Below, piece by piece: positions 1-7,564 of a DNA stretch of 14,483 bases. The translations under genes and the position numbers were made by a program. The notes below the pieces were generated by a model. That model was not told the origin of the DNA and did not search any database. It saw only the letters and a list, made by a program, of their open reading frames with translations. The stretch covers positions 1 to 14,483 of the forward strand of contig CAZINW010000048.1 of the NCBI GenBank assembly GCA_964540765.1, in the 5' to 3' direction. The DNA is from CAZJLN01 sp964540765. Its GTDB lineage: Bacteria > Chloroflexota > Anaerolineae > Anaerolineales > Anaerolineaceae. How positions within the stretch are numbered: the first letter of the stretch is position 1; every line of letters starts with the position of its first letter.

Positions 1-38
1 TTTTTATTGTCAGACACCAGATTATTTATGAAAAATCT

Positions 39-1049
39 TCAATCCAACGGGGCTGGGGGATCGTAAGCGTCATCGATCTTGCCAAGTTCCCATGGGGATA
101 CCGAGTCTTCTGGATTTTCAAAATAGTAAGGATGGAGTAAATAAGCCATTTTGAGAATTGCGGTGACCTGGCGGGGGCCTGGGCGCTTGAAGAGACTTGA
201 ATCGTAGTGATACACGCGATCATTTTGAACTGCTTCTGTTGTTTCATAACCTTCACGGGTGACGATCTCACGAACGGTGGTCACCTCATCGATACCTGCG
301 TTTGGCCACAGCGGCGTCAGGATTACATCCGGGTTGCGTTTAACGATCTCTGCATTCGTGGTTTCAAAAGCAGTTTCTTGAACATCTTCAAAAATATTAG
401 TACCCCCGGCAATCTCAATAATCTGGTCCATGGGAGAACCGGAACCTGTTGCCCAGGGTCCATAATGGCTGATCTCAAGATAGACTTTAATATTTGGAAG
501 GTCTTTTGTGATGGCTTTGACTTCCTCAATTTGCTTGTTGTAACCGTCAACCAGCTTTTGAGCCTTGCGACCTGTCCCAGTTGCTTCACCAATGTCAATG
601 ATCATCTGGAAAACTTCATCGAGGGTGGTCGGATTATGAAAGAGCACAGTGTAACCTTCAGATTTAAGTTCCTCAGCCATGTCGGATTGAAGGGATTCAG
701 TCGCTATGATTAATGTGGGTTCAAGTGCTTTAACCAGTTCTTTGTTGTAATCTGTAAAACCGCTGACTACAGCGACATCTTTACTGAGTTCGTCTTCAAT
801 ACTGATGAATTGATAGTCCTGGTATGGAACCCATCCTTTAAATTCCGTGACTTCAGGGGGGTAGTCCGTATATTGTGACCAACCAACGATTTCATCTTCA
901 AGTCCGAGTTCAAAAATCACCTCAACACAACTGGGAGCGAGACAGACGATTCTTTGTTGGTTGGATGTTTGAGCACAACCAGCCATGCTGGAAAAACCTA
1001 TAATTATGGCAATTGATAAAATAGCGAACTTTAACAAGCGATTTTTCAT
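39..1049 (-). CDS. ABC transporter substrate-binding lipoprotein, cobalamin/iron-siderophore type
   Basis: A 336-residue extracytoplasmic solute receptor that should hand a cobalamin, haem or ferric-siderophore type ligand to an inner-membrane ABC importer. The N-terminus is a lipoprotein signal: basic start (KNRLLK), hydrophobic stretch to about residue 20, and a lipobox MAGC with the acylated Cys at residue 25. The mature part begins with the family pattern RIVCLAPS..E..FELGLEDEIVG, followed by a GFTDYN..LV..LEPTLIIA segment and a C-terminal lobe containing AGGTNIF and NAEIVKRNPDVIL. These are hallmarks of the Peripla_BP_2 (BtuF/FhuD) fold. The ATG at 1049 is preceded by a strong ribosome binding site, AAGGAG, within 1051-1060. 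No permease or ATPase gene is inside the window; they may lie beyond position 1. The ligand cannot be read from sequence, and no cobalamin riboswitch was recognised upstream. Confidence 0.85.
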   Translation of the reverse strand: MKNRLLKFAILSIAIIIGFSSMAGCAQTSNQQRIVCLAPSCVEVIFELGLEDEIVGWSQYTDYPPEVTEFKGWVPYQDYQFISIEDELSKDVAVVSGFTDYNKELVKALEPTLIIATESLQSDMAEELKSEGYTVLFHNPTTLDEVFQMIIDIGEATGTGRKAQKLVDGYNKQIEEVKAITKDLPNIKVYLEISHYGPWATGSGSPMDQIIEIAGGTNIFEDVQETAFETTNAEIVKRNPDVILTPLWPNAGIDEVTTVREIVTREGYETTEAVQNDRVYHYDSSLFKRPGPRQVTAILKMAYLLHPYYFENPEDSVSPWELGKIDDAYDPPAPLD

Positions 1050-1104
1050 TTTTTCTCCTTTGAAATTGAAATAGTTTTGTTGAAAATGATCCTGAATTGG
1101 GTTA

Positions 1105-1110
1105 ATTATA
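1105..1110 (-). promoter_or_regulatory. Possible -10 element for the substrate-binding lipoprotein gene
   Basis: On the minus strand a perfect TATAAT lies about 55 bases upstream of the ATG at 1049. The best -35 candidate (TCGACT, plus 1125-1130) sits only 14 bases away, so the promoter is weakly supported. Confidence 0.3.
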
Positions 1111-1156
1111 ATTCCATATTTGTAAGTCGACGGAAAAATCGCCAGAAATTGCTTTA

Positions 1157-1361
1157 TTAAGAGGACTCAAAGGCAAATGTAATTGATCTGTATGATAGAA
1201 AAACTTTAACCTTGGTTTGCTGTAGTTCAGCTATACGGATGTTAAGTTGTTGTTTCTGTCGGTTTACTTGCAGCAAAGTAATCATGCGGTTGTTAAAATC
1301 CATCATCAACTGAATCAATCCGGCGGTGACGACCACCGGGATGATTCAACGATCTTTCCAT
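1157..1361 (-). pseudogene. Degraded small gene, TM plus coiled coil, resembles septum formation initiator (FtsL/DivIC-like)
   Basis: On the minus strand an open frame from GTG at 1336 to TAA at 1157 encodes 59 residues. It starts with a hydrophobic run (VVVTAGLIQLMM), continues DFNNRM, and then has a heptad-like Q/K/L-rich stretch (LLQVNRQKQQLNIRIAELQQ). This short-TM-then-coiled-coil design is typical of FtsL/DivIC-type septum proteins. An in-frame TGA stands at 1348-1346, two codons above CCG-GTG. In another frame an ATG at 1361 gives MERSLN before running into the same region, so one indel near 1343 would rebuild a normal N-terminus. After LQQTKV the sequence loses family character and ends early. 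I read it as a frameshifted remnant. Alternatives are a real short GTG-started protein, or chance. No recognised gene partner is adjacent. Confidence 0.4.
1311..1348. repeat. Imperfect 17-bp inverted repeat with 4-base loop
   Basis: The arms 1311-1327 and 1332-1348 match at 14 of 17 positions around a GACG spacer. No T-run follows on either strand, so it is not a standard terminator. It coincides with the proposed frameshift point of the degraded small gene. It could be an operator, an RNA hairpin or accidental. Confidence 0.5.
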
Positions 1362-1497
1362 CTACCTGGATTAATCTTTTCGAAAAATGATCGTGTTTGA
1401 ATGTATTCTGATATTATTCCCCCCAAACCCTGAAAATGAGAGCATCCAATGTACGGAATTAAGTAACTTCTCAGGAAAACAGGGAAACGACTGGTTC

Positions 1498-1526
1498 TTG
1501 ACGAAGGTTCGAATAGCCACTATTAT
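1498..1526 (+). promoter_or_regulatory. Sigma-70 type promoter for the gyrA-like gene
   Basis: TTGACG (1498-1503) and TATTAT (1521-1526) are separated by exactly 17 bases. Transcription should start near 1533, only about 15 bases before the ATG at 1548. That places the ribosome binding site AAAGGAG (1535-1541) almost at the 5' end of the mRNA. Confidence 0.7.
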
Positions 1527-1547
1527 TGGTGTGCAAAGGAGTAATTT

Positions 1548-3995
1548 ATGGATCTGGGTTCTGTTAAGAAAATTAATATTAATGATGAAATGCAGCAATC
1601 ATACCTTGATTATGCCATGAGTGTGATTGTGTCAAGGGCTTTACCAGACGCAAGGGATGGTCTCAAGCCGGTTCAAAGACGCATTCTGTATGCAATGTTT
1701 GATATGGGGCTGAGGGCAGATACTGCGCATAAAAAGTCAGCCAGGATTGTGGGTGAGGTACTTGGCAAATACCACCCTCATGGGGATATGGCAGTTTATG
1801 AAGCCATGGCACGCATGGCACAGGATTTTTCTGAACGCTACTTGCTTGTGGATGGACAGGGTAATTTTGGTAGCATGGATGGTGATCCCCCTGCTGCCAT
1901 GCGGTACACGGAAGCCCGCCTGACAGAACCAGCCATGAACCTCCTGCAGCAGTTGGATATGGAAACTGTTGATTTTGTTGATAATTTTGATGGCACCTTA
2001 CAGGAGCCGGAAGTGCTCCCCTCTGCACTGCCTAATTTATTGATCAACGGTGCCTCAGGCATTGCGGTGGGGATGGCCACAAATATACCGCCCCACAACC
2101 TGGGCGAGATCGTCGATGCCCTGGGGATGATGCTTGAAAATTGGGAGAAGTTGGAAGATATCACTGTCGAAGACTTGATGCGTTTTGTTAAGGGGCCGGA
2201 TTTCCCAACCGGTGCGTTGATCATTCAGGATGACAACTCAGATCCCCTGGCGCAGATCTACGGCAGCGGCAACGGTCGTGTGCAATTGCGGGCAAGGGTC
2301 CGCCTTGAAGAAATGACCCGCGGGCGTAATCGTATTATTGTCACTGAACTGCCCTATATGACCAATAAATCCTCCCTGATCGAACGCATCGCAGAATTAA
2401 CACGGGATGGCGTCATGGACGGCATTGTAGATCTGAGAGATGAATCGGATCGGCAGGGGATGCGGATTGTCATCGAACTCAGCAAAACTGCTGATACAGA
2501 AAAGATATTAAGCAACCTTTATAAACGCACGCCCATGCAGAGCACTTTTGGGATCAATTTGCTTGCCCTGGTGGATGGAAGCCCGCACAAGTTAACGCTT
2601 AAACAGGCGCTGCGAGTCTATGCCGAGCATCGACTTGAGGTGACCCGCCGCCGCAGTGAATTTGAATTGCGAAAGAACGAAGAACGTCTGCATATTCTGG
2701 CTGCCCTGCAGATTGCCCTTCAAAACCTGGACGAGGTGATTGATATTATCCGGCATTCACAGCGTGTAGAGACCGCGCGGGATAACCTGAAGAAACGCTT
2801 CAAGCTGGATGATATTCAAGCGAATGCCATCCTGGATATGCCTCTGCGCCGGTTGGCGTCTCTGGAGCGCAAGAAGATCGATATCGAGTATCAAGAAGTT
2901 TCTGACCGGATAAAAGAATTGAAGGCGCTGCTCAAATCACCTAAACAGATGCGGCAGGTGGTTATGGATGAGTTGAAGGCTGTCAAAGTCAAATATGGCG
3001 ATGCCCGCAGGACTCAAATCATCCGCTTGGGTGAGGGCTCAAAAGCGAGTGAACTGCTGACTCAAACTGATGTCATGCCCCAGGAGAACTTCTGGGTGGC
3101 ATTGACAGAGGATAATAAACTCTCCAGAACCAATGGTGATAAACCTTACCGGCTCGGCGGGAGCAAAGCCCCCTGGAACCTGATCCGGACGAACTCGCAT
3201 CAGACGATCTTCCTGGTGACTACTGAAGGTAAAGCTACAGCCATCCATTCCTTATCCATTCCAGTGCAAAGCTCTCCCGATGAGGGGATGTTAGTCCACA
3301 AGATTGCACCACTGGTTGAGGGGGATATTCTGGTTGATATGTTTGCGGTGCCCATGGACAGGTCAGAACTGCCGGATCGCTATGTGATGACGGTCAGCCG
3401 ACTCGGCATGGTCAAACGTTCTCCCATCGGGGATCTGCCGGGTCCTTCAGCCACCTGTTTCACACTGGCACGCATCAATGAAGGCGATGAGCTGTACAGC
3501 GTGCTGTTGACAAAGGGGAATGAGGACCTGCTGTTGAGCACAGCTCAGGGCATGTCGATCCGCTTCACAGAAGGGGATGCGCGTCCGATGGGTCTGGTGG
3601 CAGCGGGTGTCAACGGTATTAAATTGAAGGAGGACGATTTTGTGATCGGCGCCGGGATCCTGGGAGTTAAAGATAACATCATCGTCGTGACGAAGAACGG
3701 TCATGCCAAACGCATGGAAGCCAAAGACTATCCCGTTCAGGGTCGCTACGGGCAGGGCGTGATCAGTTGGAAACTAGATGGCAATGATCAGCTTGTGGTG
3801 CAGATGATCGGCAGGCTGACTGAAAGAGGAATCTGTCACTTCAGAAAGGCAGCCAGCAGGACATTTAAGATCGGTGATGCCCCCAAACGCAGCCGCATGG
3901 CAAACGGGCAAAAGATATTTGAGGTCAAGGTTAAGGATGAGATCATCGGTTTCACACCGATCGAAGATCTGAGCGCCTATTGGGATTCAGACTGA
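1548..3995 (+). CDS. gyrA: DNA gyrase subunit A / topoisomerase IV subunit A
   Basis: An 815-residue type IIA topoisomerase A subunit, which cuts and rejoins DNA together with a GyrB/ParE ATPase subunit (not in the window). The winged-helix and tower core is complete: YLDYAMSVIVSRALPDARDGLKPVQRRI near residues 19-46, then HPHGD (76-80), then the catalytic tyrosine Y120 in AMRYTEARLT. The C-terminal beta-pinwheel starts near residue 500. Two points are odd. The position equal to E. coli GyrA Ser83 is Met81 and that of Asp87 is Glu85. The blade-1 GyrA-box (QRRGGKG in typical GyrA) is replaced by PYRLGGSKAP (residues 533-542), although later blades keep RPMG..A.GV.GI and YPVQGRYGQGV (728-738). 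Length fits gyrA and ParC equally well, so gyrase versus topo IV is not settled. The ATG at 1548 has a good ribosome binding site and an upstream promoter. Confidence 0.93.
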   Translation: MDLGSVKKININDEMQQSYLDYAMSVIVSRALPDARDGLKPVQRRILYAMFDMGLRADTAHKKSARIVGEVLGKYHPHGDMAVYEAMARMAQDFSERYLLVDGQGNFGSMDGDPPAAMRYTEARLTEPAMNLLQQLDMETVDFVDNFDGTLQEPEVLPSALPNLLINGASGIAVGMATNIPPHNLGEIVDALGMMLENWEKLEDITVEDLMRFVKGPDFPTGALIIQDDNSDPLAQIYGSGNGRVQLRARVRLEEMTRGRNRIIVTELPYMTNKSSLIERIAELTRDGVMDGIVDLRDESDRQGMRIVIELSKTADTEKILSNLYKRTPMQSTFGINLLALVDGSPHKLTLKQALRVYAEHRLEVTRRRSEFELRKNEERLHILAALQIALQNLDEVIDIIRHSQRVETARDNLKKRFKLDDIQANAILDMPLRRLASLERKKIDIEYQEVSDRIKELKALLKSPKQMRQVVMDELKAVKVKYGDARRTQIIRLGEGSKASELLTQTDVMPQENFWVALTEDNKLSRTNGDKPYRLGGSKAPWNLIRTNSHQTIFLVTTEGKATAIHSLSIPVQSSPDEGMLVHKIAPLVEGDILVDMFAVPMDRSELPDRYVMTVSRLGMVKRSPIGDLPGPSATCFTLARINEGDELYSVLLTKGNEDLLLSTAQGMSIRFTEGDARPMGLVAAGVNGIKLKEDDFVIGAGILGVKDNIIVVTKNGHAKRMEAKDYPVQGRYGQGVISWKLDGNDQLVVQMIGRLTERGICHFRKAASRTFKIGDAPKRSRMANGQKIFEVKVKDEIIGFTPIEDLSAYWDSD

Positions 3996-4008
3996 GTGAC
4001 CATTAATC

Positions 4009-4040
4009 AAAAAAGCAGCCCACATCGAGCTGCTTTTTTT
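4009..4040. terminator. Bidirectional Rho-independent terminator
   Basis: An AAAAAAGCAGC arm and a GCTGCTTTTTTT arm enclose a nine-base loop (4020-4028). The T-run (4034-4040) ends transcripts of the gyrA-like gene. The A-run (4009-4014) becomes the U-tract for the converging minus-strand run that stops at 4055. It lies 14 bases after one stop codon and 15 before the other. Confidence 0.85.
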
Positions 4041-4054
4041 AATTCGGATTGACC

Positions 4055-5173
4055 TTATTCATCAAAAAGTTTCGAGCTGTAAATGCTGTAGTGGATGCTG
4101 ATCTTTTCATTCTCCAAACGGATAATCTCCCTTGAAACAATGGAGGTTTTTGGATTTGCCATCCTTGCCTGCCATTCAAAGTTGATGGAATCAAGCAAAC
4201 TGGTTGAATTCAAGAGGGTAAATTTGTCAGAAGGGACAATTCTTTCAAAGAGATTTTCATACCAACGTTTGAAGCGGCGACTGCCCCTGAGGATCCCTCT
4301 CGAACTGACAAATGTTGCATTTTCATCATACAAAGCAAGAACCTGGTCCAAGCTGCGATTGTTCAATGCGTTGACGTACTGCTCAGCGATTCCCTTTTCA
4401 AGTGATTGTGATTGCCAGGGGTTATTCTTGATGATCTGCCAGAGCGACTGTTGCAGCGGTTGCAGGACAGTGTCGAAAGAATGAAAATTAACAGCCTGTA
4501 CTCCGATGCTTTTTGCGGTATTCAAAAAATCCAGGATTTCTTCAGGATATGGCGACCAACCCCACTCTTTGAAAGTGGGACCGGTGGGACAGACAGGCAG
4601 ATGAGGGAAGATGCCCTTAAACTCTTGCACGGAGCGGGATAGCTGCGCGCCTGCATTCCCGTGTGTTTTCAGCCAATACACCTGTGGCATGATCAGGTCA
4701 CACTTCTCAAGGAATGACTGCCAGGGAAATTGGCGATGCAGAGAAGGATATTTGAACGAACTCAATGCCACCGGAATGTCAGGGAGCGATTGGCGCAGGC
4801 GTGTCATAAAGATGCTTGCACTGGCAGACCTGCCCGGTTGTTCATATTCTACTCCCGCATTGACCACATAACCATCCAAAGCACACTGCATCAAGCGTTC
4901 AATGGCAATGCCAGCTTCTCCCTCCGGTTGAAGCCCATAAATGTGATGGCAGCCCCAAACAGAAATATTGCGGGCTCTTAAGGCACCCACCAGCGATGGG
5001 ACGAGATCCTTTTTTGTGTCCACATCCATGTTTGATGGAGAAACCCCATCAGCAATCTTGATGATGAGATGGGAAAGACCTGCATTGCTGGCAAGCGTGG
5101 CGATCCGTTCCGAGTCACCATTCTCACAATTCTTTATGCGGCTGAGAAAAAATCCTTTCCCTTTCAGGTACAT
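4055..5173 (-). CDS. TIM-barrel (glycoside hydrolase-like) protein with C-terminal NTF2/SnoaL-like domain
   Basis: A 372-residue two-domain protein of unknown substrate. Residues about 1-255 look like a TIM barrel related to glycoside-hydrolase-like proteins. Alternating strand segments are visible: KGFFLSRI at 4-13, HLIIKIADG at 35-43, ISVWGCHHIYG at 70-80, DGYVVNAGVEYE at 100-111, CDLIMPQVYW at 158-167 and a late VQAVNFHSF. Residues about 265-372 (EKGIAEQYVNALNNRSLDQV.ALYDENATF) match the NTF2/SnoaL cone fold, which in other proteins binds small molecules or mediates dimerisation. No signal peptide is seen, so a cytoplasmic location is likely. The ATG at 5173 is preferred because it follows the upstream HD gene stop by 16 bases. 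A start at 5263 would run 74 bases inside that gene and add residues unlike the family. It is the last gene of a four-gene minus-strand run. Confidence 0.6.
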   Translation of the reverse strand: MYLKGKGFFLSRIKNCENGDSERIATLASNAGLSHLIIKIADGVSPSNMDVDTKKDLVPSLVGALRARNISVWGCHHIYGLQPEGEAGIAIERLMQCALDGYVVNAGVEYEQPGRSASASIFMTRLRQSLPDIPVALSSFKYPSLHRQFPWQSFLEKCDLIMPQVYWLKTHGNAGAQLSRSVQEFKGIFPHLPVCPTGPTFKEWGWSPYPEEILDFLNTAKSIGVQAVNFHSFDTVLQPLQQSLWQIIKNNPWQSQSLEKGIAEQYVNALNNRSLDQVLALYDENATFVSSRGILRGSRRFKRWYENLFERIVPSDKFTLLNSTSLLDSINFEWQARMANPKTSIVSREIIRLENEKISIHYSIYSSKLFDE

Positions 5174-5189
5174 CTGGTCCGCTCTCTCT

Positions 5190-5759
5190 TTATAACTGGG
5201 GTGTGCCACCCAGGTCAAGTTCAACAGCGATCGTACGCATGGCGGATATGACATTATCCACATGCTCCCATAGATCTATGCCAAATGCCTCTGCGGCATT
5301 TGTGATCTCTTCACGATTGGCTCCGGCAGCAAAAGCTTTATCTTTCCATTTCTTTTTGACCGACCTGCTTTCGAGATCAAGGATGGAACGGGAAGGTCTT
5401 ACCAGTGCCACAGCCGTGATCAAACCGGTGACCTCATCGCAGGCATAAAGCGCTTTTTCCATCAGCGTCAGCCTCTCGGTCCCCGTGTAATCAGCATGGC
5501 TTAAAATGGCTCGGATGATGTCATCCGACACCCCTTCAGAGCGCAGGATGGGCTCACCTGCCAGGGGATGTTCTTCCATGGTGGGATGGATCTCCCAGTC
5601 AAAGTCATGCAGGAGACCTGTAACTGCCCATGTTTCTTCGTCTTCTCCGAATTTTCTGGCATAAAAACGCATGGCAGCTTCTACTGAAAGCATGTGTTTG
5701 ATCAAGTTTTCATTTTTGACGTATTTAAGAACGATAGAAAGGGCTTTATTGCGATCCAT
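5190..5759 (-). CDS. HD-domain phosphohydrolase
   Basis: A 189-residue stand-alone HD-superfamily protein. The metal-binding signature is complete: H22 in the first helix, H51-D52 in GLLHDFDWE, H88 in ILSHADYTG, and D108 in YACDEVTG. H58 and H64 (HPTMEEHPLAG) lie between, as in bacterial HDIG-like proteins. Members of this superfamily hydrolyse phosphate esters of nucleotides or related compounds, but the substrate here is unknown. A basic segment (VKKKWKDKAF) and a C-terminal helical part follow the HD core. The ATG at 5759 has a purine-rich site (AAGAAGAG) upstream and begins 36 bases after the end of the SanA-like gene. The gene therefore belongs to the same minus-strand transcription unit and precedes the TIM-barrel gene by 16 bases. 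Confidence 0.85.
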   Translation of the reverse strand: MDRNKALSIVLKYVKNENLIKHMLSVEAAMRFYARKFGEDEETWAVTGLLHDFDWEIHPTMEEHPLAGEPILRSEGVSDDIIRAILSHADYTGTERLTLMEKALYACDEVTGLITAVALVRPSRSILDLESRSVKKKWKDKAFAAGANREEITNAAEAFGIDLWEHVDNVISAMRTIAVELDLGGTPQL

Positions 5760-5795
5760 AATCTCTTCTTTTGCAAGGTTTGTGCCAGATTAAAT

Positions 5796-6482
5796 TTAGT
5801 CTTGGGATGTCGGAAATATTGGTTCAAACTCTCCCAATACGGGCAGAGGTTTAAGGATGTAGATATCCCAGAAGGCAGCTGTTGAGGCGAATATTTCGCG
5901 GATTCGCCAGAACATGTAGCGGCTGCGTAAGTAGCGGGTCTGATCAGCAGGGATGCCAAATGCCTTGACGTTCAGATGGTTGCAGAGGAATAGACCGCGG
6001 GGAAGGTGGTAGTTCTGTGTCACCACAATGATCTCATCCAGACCAAAGATGGCATTGGCGCGGTAGCAGCTGTCGTAAGTCCGGCGTCCGGCATAGTCCA
6101 GGACGATATCCTGATCGGGAATGCCTTGCGAAAGTGCATACTGGCGCATGGCTTCGGGCTCATTGTAATAAACAAAACGGTTGTCTCCACTCATTAAGAT
6201 TTTCTGTACTTTACCCAATTGATAGAGAGCAATGGCGGTGTTGATGCGATCCCGCAGGGGGTCGCTCGGGGTCCCATCTGCTGACAGCCCTGCACCCAGA
6301 ACCAGGGCTGCCTGCGCATCTGGTGCTGTCTCAATGGTATGGACAGCAGTGCGCGTTTCAAGGATCATGGCGCTCCGCAGACTCCCGAGGATGAAAAAGA
6401 GAACGAGGCAGCTTAAGATAAAAATCCTTGAAATCCTGGCGGGAAATTTCAAGTTTTTTTTAGTGCGTTTTTGATTTGTCAT
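5796..6482 (-). CDS. SanA/YdcF-like DUF218 membrane protein
   Basis: A 228-residue member of the DUF218/ElyC/SanA family, whose members are membrane-anchored and linked to envelope integrity in enterobacteria. A basic N-terminus (KRTKKNLKF) precedes one transmembrane helix at about residues 18-38, so the rest should face outward. Core family patterns are AALVLGAG, the strand-loop KILMSGDN, YNEPEAMRQYALSQGIP, an acidic D.AGRRTYDSCYRA segment and VVTQNYHLPRGLFLC. The C-terminal LKPLPVLGEFEPI also fits SanA. The start overlaps the preceding gene stop by four bases (ATGA at 6482-6479), which points to translational coupling. The enzymatic activity, if any, is unknown in this family. Confidence 0.85.
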   Translation of the reverse strand: MTNQKRTKKNLKFPARISRIFILSCLVLFFILGSLRSAMILETRTAVHTIETAPDAQAALVLGAGLSADGTPSDPLRDRINTAIALYQLGKVQKILMSGDNRFVYYNEPEAMRQYALSQGIPDQDIVLDYAGRRTYDSCYRANAIFGLDEIIVVTQNYHLPRGLFLCNHLNVKAFGIPADQTRYLRSRYMFWRIREIFASTAAFWDIYILKPLPVLGEFEPIFPTSQD

Positions 6483-7540
6483 TGATCAACCAGTGTTCTC
6501 AAATTGACCTTCTGAATTTCTAGAAGGCTTCTCAGCTCATCATAGGCAGTGTCTTCAGTTGGTTCAAGGGCTTCGATACTGTAAGCGTTGGCATCTGAAA
6601 GCAATTTTAAACCTTCGGGAGTTCTTGACAGTGCGATCAGGGCTTCCTGCAGTTGCTTTTGCAGTGGCAGATCGAGTTTGTTTGAAAAAGATAGACTCAG
6701 GTTGGGAATCAGTGCATCGGAGCGCCAGATAATGATGATTTGCTGCATGACATCCGGCAGATCTGTGGTAATGGCGGATGCAGTACGAGGATCTCCTGAG
6801 AGCGCATAAGTGCCTGTGAAATCACACACGCCTTTAACATATAGGGCACGGATGTTGGCAGTGGTGGAATTCGTGTAGGATGGTTCGAGCATCACTACAC
6901 CGACCTGCGTTAACAATCCCAGAGGTACCCAATAGGCTGAAAGCGAATTATCATTCACCAGGCAGGGACGCATCCCAGAAAACTGTGCAAGTGCTGTGAC
7001 GGCATTGGCGGTGGATTGATCTGCGGCGATATCAAAAAAGGATGTAAAGCCTGAGTCTTTATGAGCAAAGAATTGGACACCAAGGGCTGTGATTCCCAAG
7101 TGATTGGTGAGCAAACCTGCTTTGAAAGAGCCTGATTTGGAAGCCAGGATATATTCCACCGATTCAAGCCACGCGATCTGAACTGACCCTGATCTCAAAC
7201 TTCTTTCAAATTCGTTGTAGGTGGGGAAAATTTGGGCTGTGATCTGGAGACCCAATGCCTGACTTAATTGCCTGGTGAGATCATTGGCGGCTGTGGTTTG
7301 TTCAGATGAGGCTTCACTGGCGATAAAACCCATGATAATGGGATTGGCAGGATCACCGAGAGGCAGGGGGGTGGGGGTGTAAGTCGGACGGAATGTGGGG
7401 GTGGGCACCGTTGGAATCGGGGTCAGCTCCAAATAATTGGTGGTTGGCCTGGGCCCGGTGTGCGGCTGGCATCCCTGGTTGGCGCTTGCAAGGACAAGTA
7501 CAAACATCACGGTAAAGACCCATTTCAGTGATCTCTTCAT
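6479..7540 (-). CDS. PhnD-like (phosphate/phosphonate type) substrate-binding lipoprotein
   Basis: A 353-residue periplasmic-binding-protein-like lipoprotein. A basic start and hydrophobic core lead to QGC, an imperfect lipobox whose Cys is near residue 24. A Thr/Pro-rich linker (TPIPTVPTPTFRPTYTPTP) then spaces the domain from the membrane. The folded part (PIIMGFIASE, L.QALGLQITAQIFPTYNEFERSLRSGSVQIAWLESVEYILA) follows the PhnD/PtxB pattern in which an importer receptor for phosphonate- or phosphite-like anions is expected. No ABC permease or ATPase gene adjoins it, so a sensing or scavenging role with distant partners is equally possible. Start choice is uncertain. ATG at 7540 is used here, but TTG at 7546 (two codons longer) has the better distance from an AAGG motif. 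It heads the four-gene minus-strand run. Confidence 0.75.
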   Translation of the reverse strand: MKRSLKWVFTVMFVLVLASANQGCQPHTGPRPTTNYLELTPIPTVPTPTFRPTYTPTPLPLGDPANPIIMGFIASEASSEQTTAANDLTRQLSQALGLQITAQIFPTYNEFERSLRSGSVQIAWLESVEYILASKSGSFKAGLLTNHLGITALGVQFFAHKDSGFTSFFDIAADQSTANAVTALAQFSGMRPCLVNDNSLSAYWVPLGLLTQVGVVMLEPSYTNSTTANIRALYVKGVCDFTGTYALSGDPRTASAITTDLPDVMQQIIIIWRSDALIPNLSLSFSNKLDLPLQKQLQEALIALSRTPEGLKLLSDANAYSIEALEPTEDTAYDELRSLLEIQKVNLRTLVDQ

Positions 7541-7564
7541 GCACAAATTTTACCTTACTCTTGC

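Noticed and set aside
207..713. Plus-strand frame of 168 codons
   Set aside because: It lies wholly antisense to the lipoprotein gene, has no ribosome binding site and encodes no recognisable domain.
1050..1200. Cobalamin riboswitch upstream of the substrate-binding lipoprotein
   Set aside because: No B12-box-like sequence was found on the minus strand; the region is AT-rich with only a -10 candidate.
1397..1417. Second gyrA promoter, TTGAAT with TATTAT
   Set aside because: The hexamers are only nine bases apart, too close for a sigma-70 promoter.
5174..5263. N-terminal extension of the TIM-barrel protein (ATG at 5263)
   Set aside because: It would overlap the HD gene by 74 bases and adds residues unlike the family; the ATG at 5173 follows the HD stop by 16 bases.
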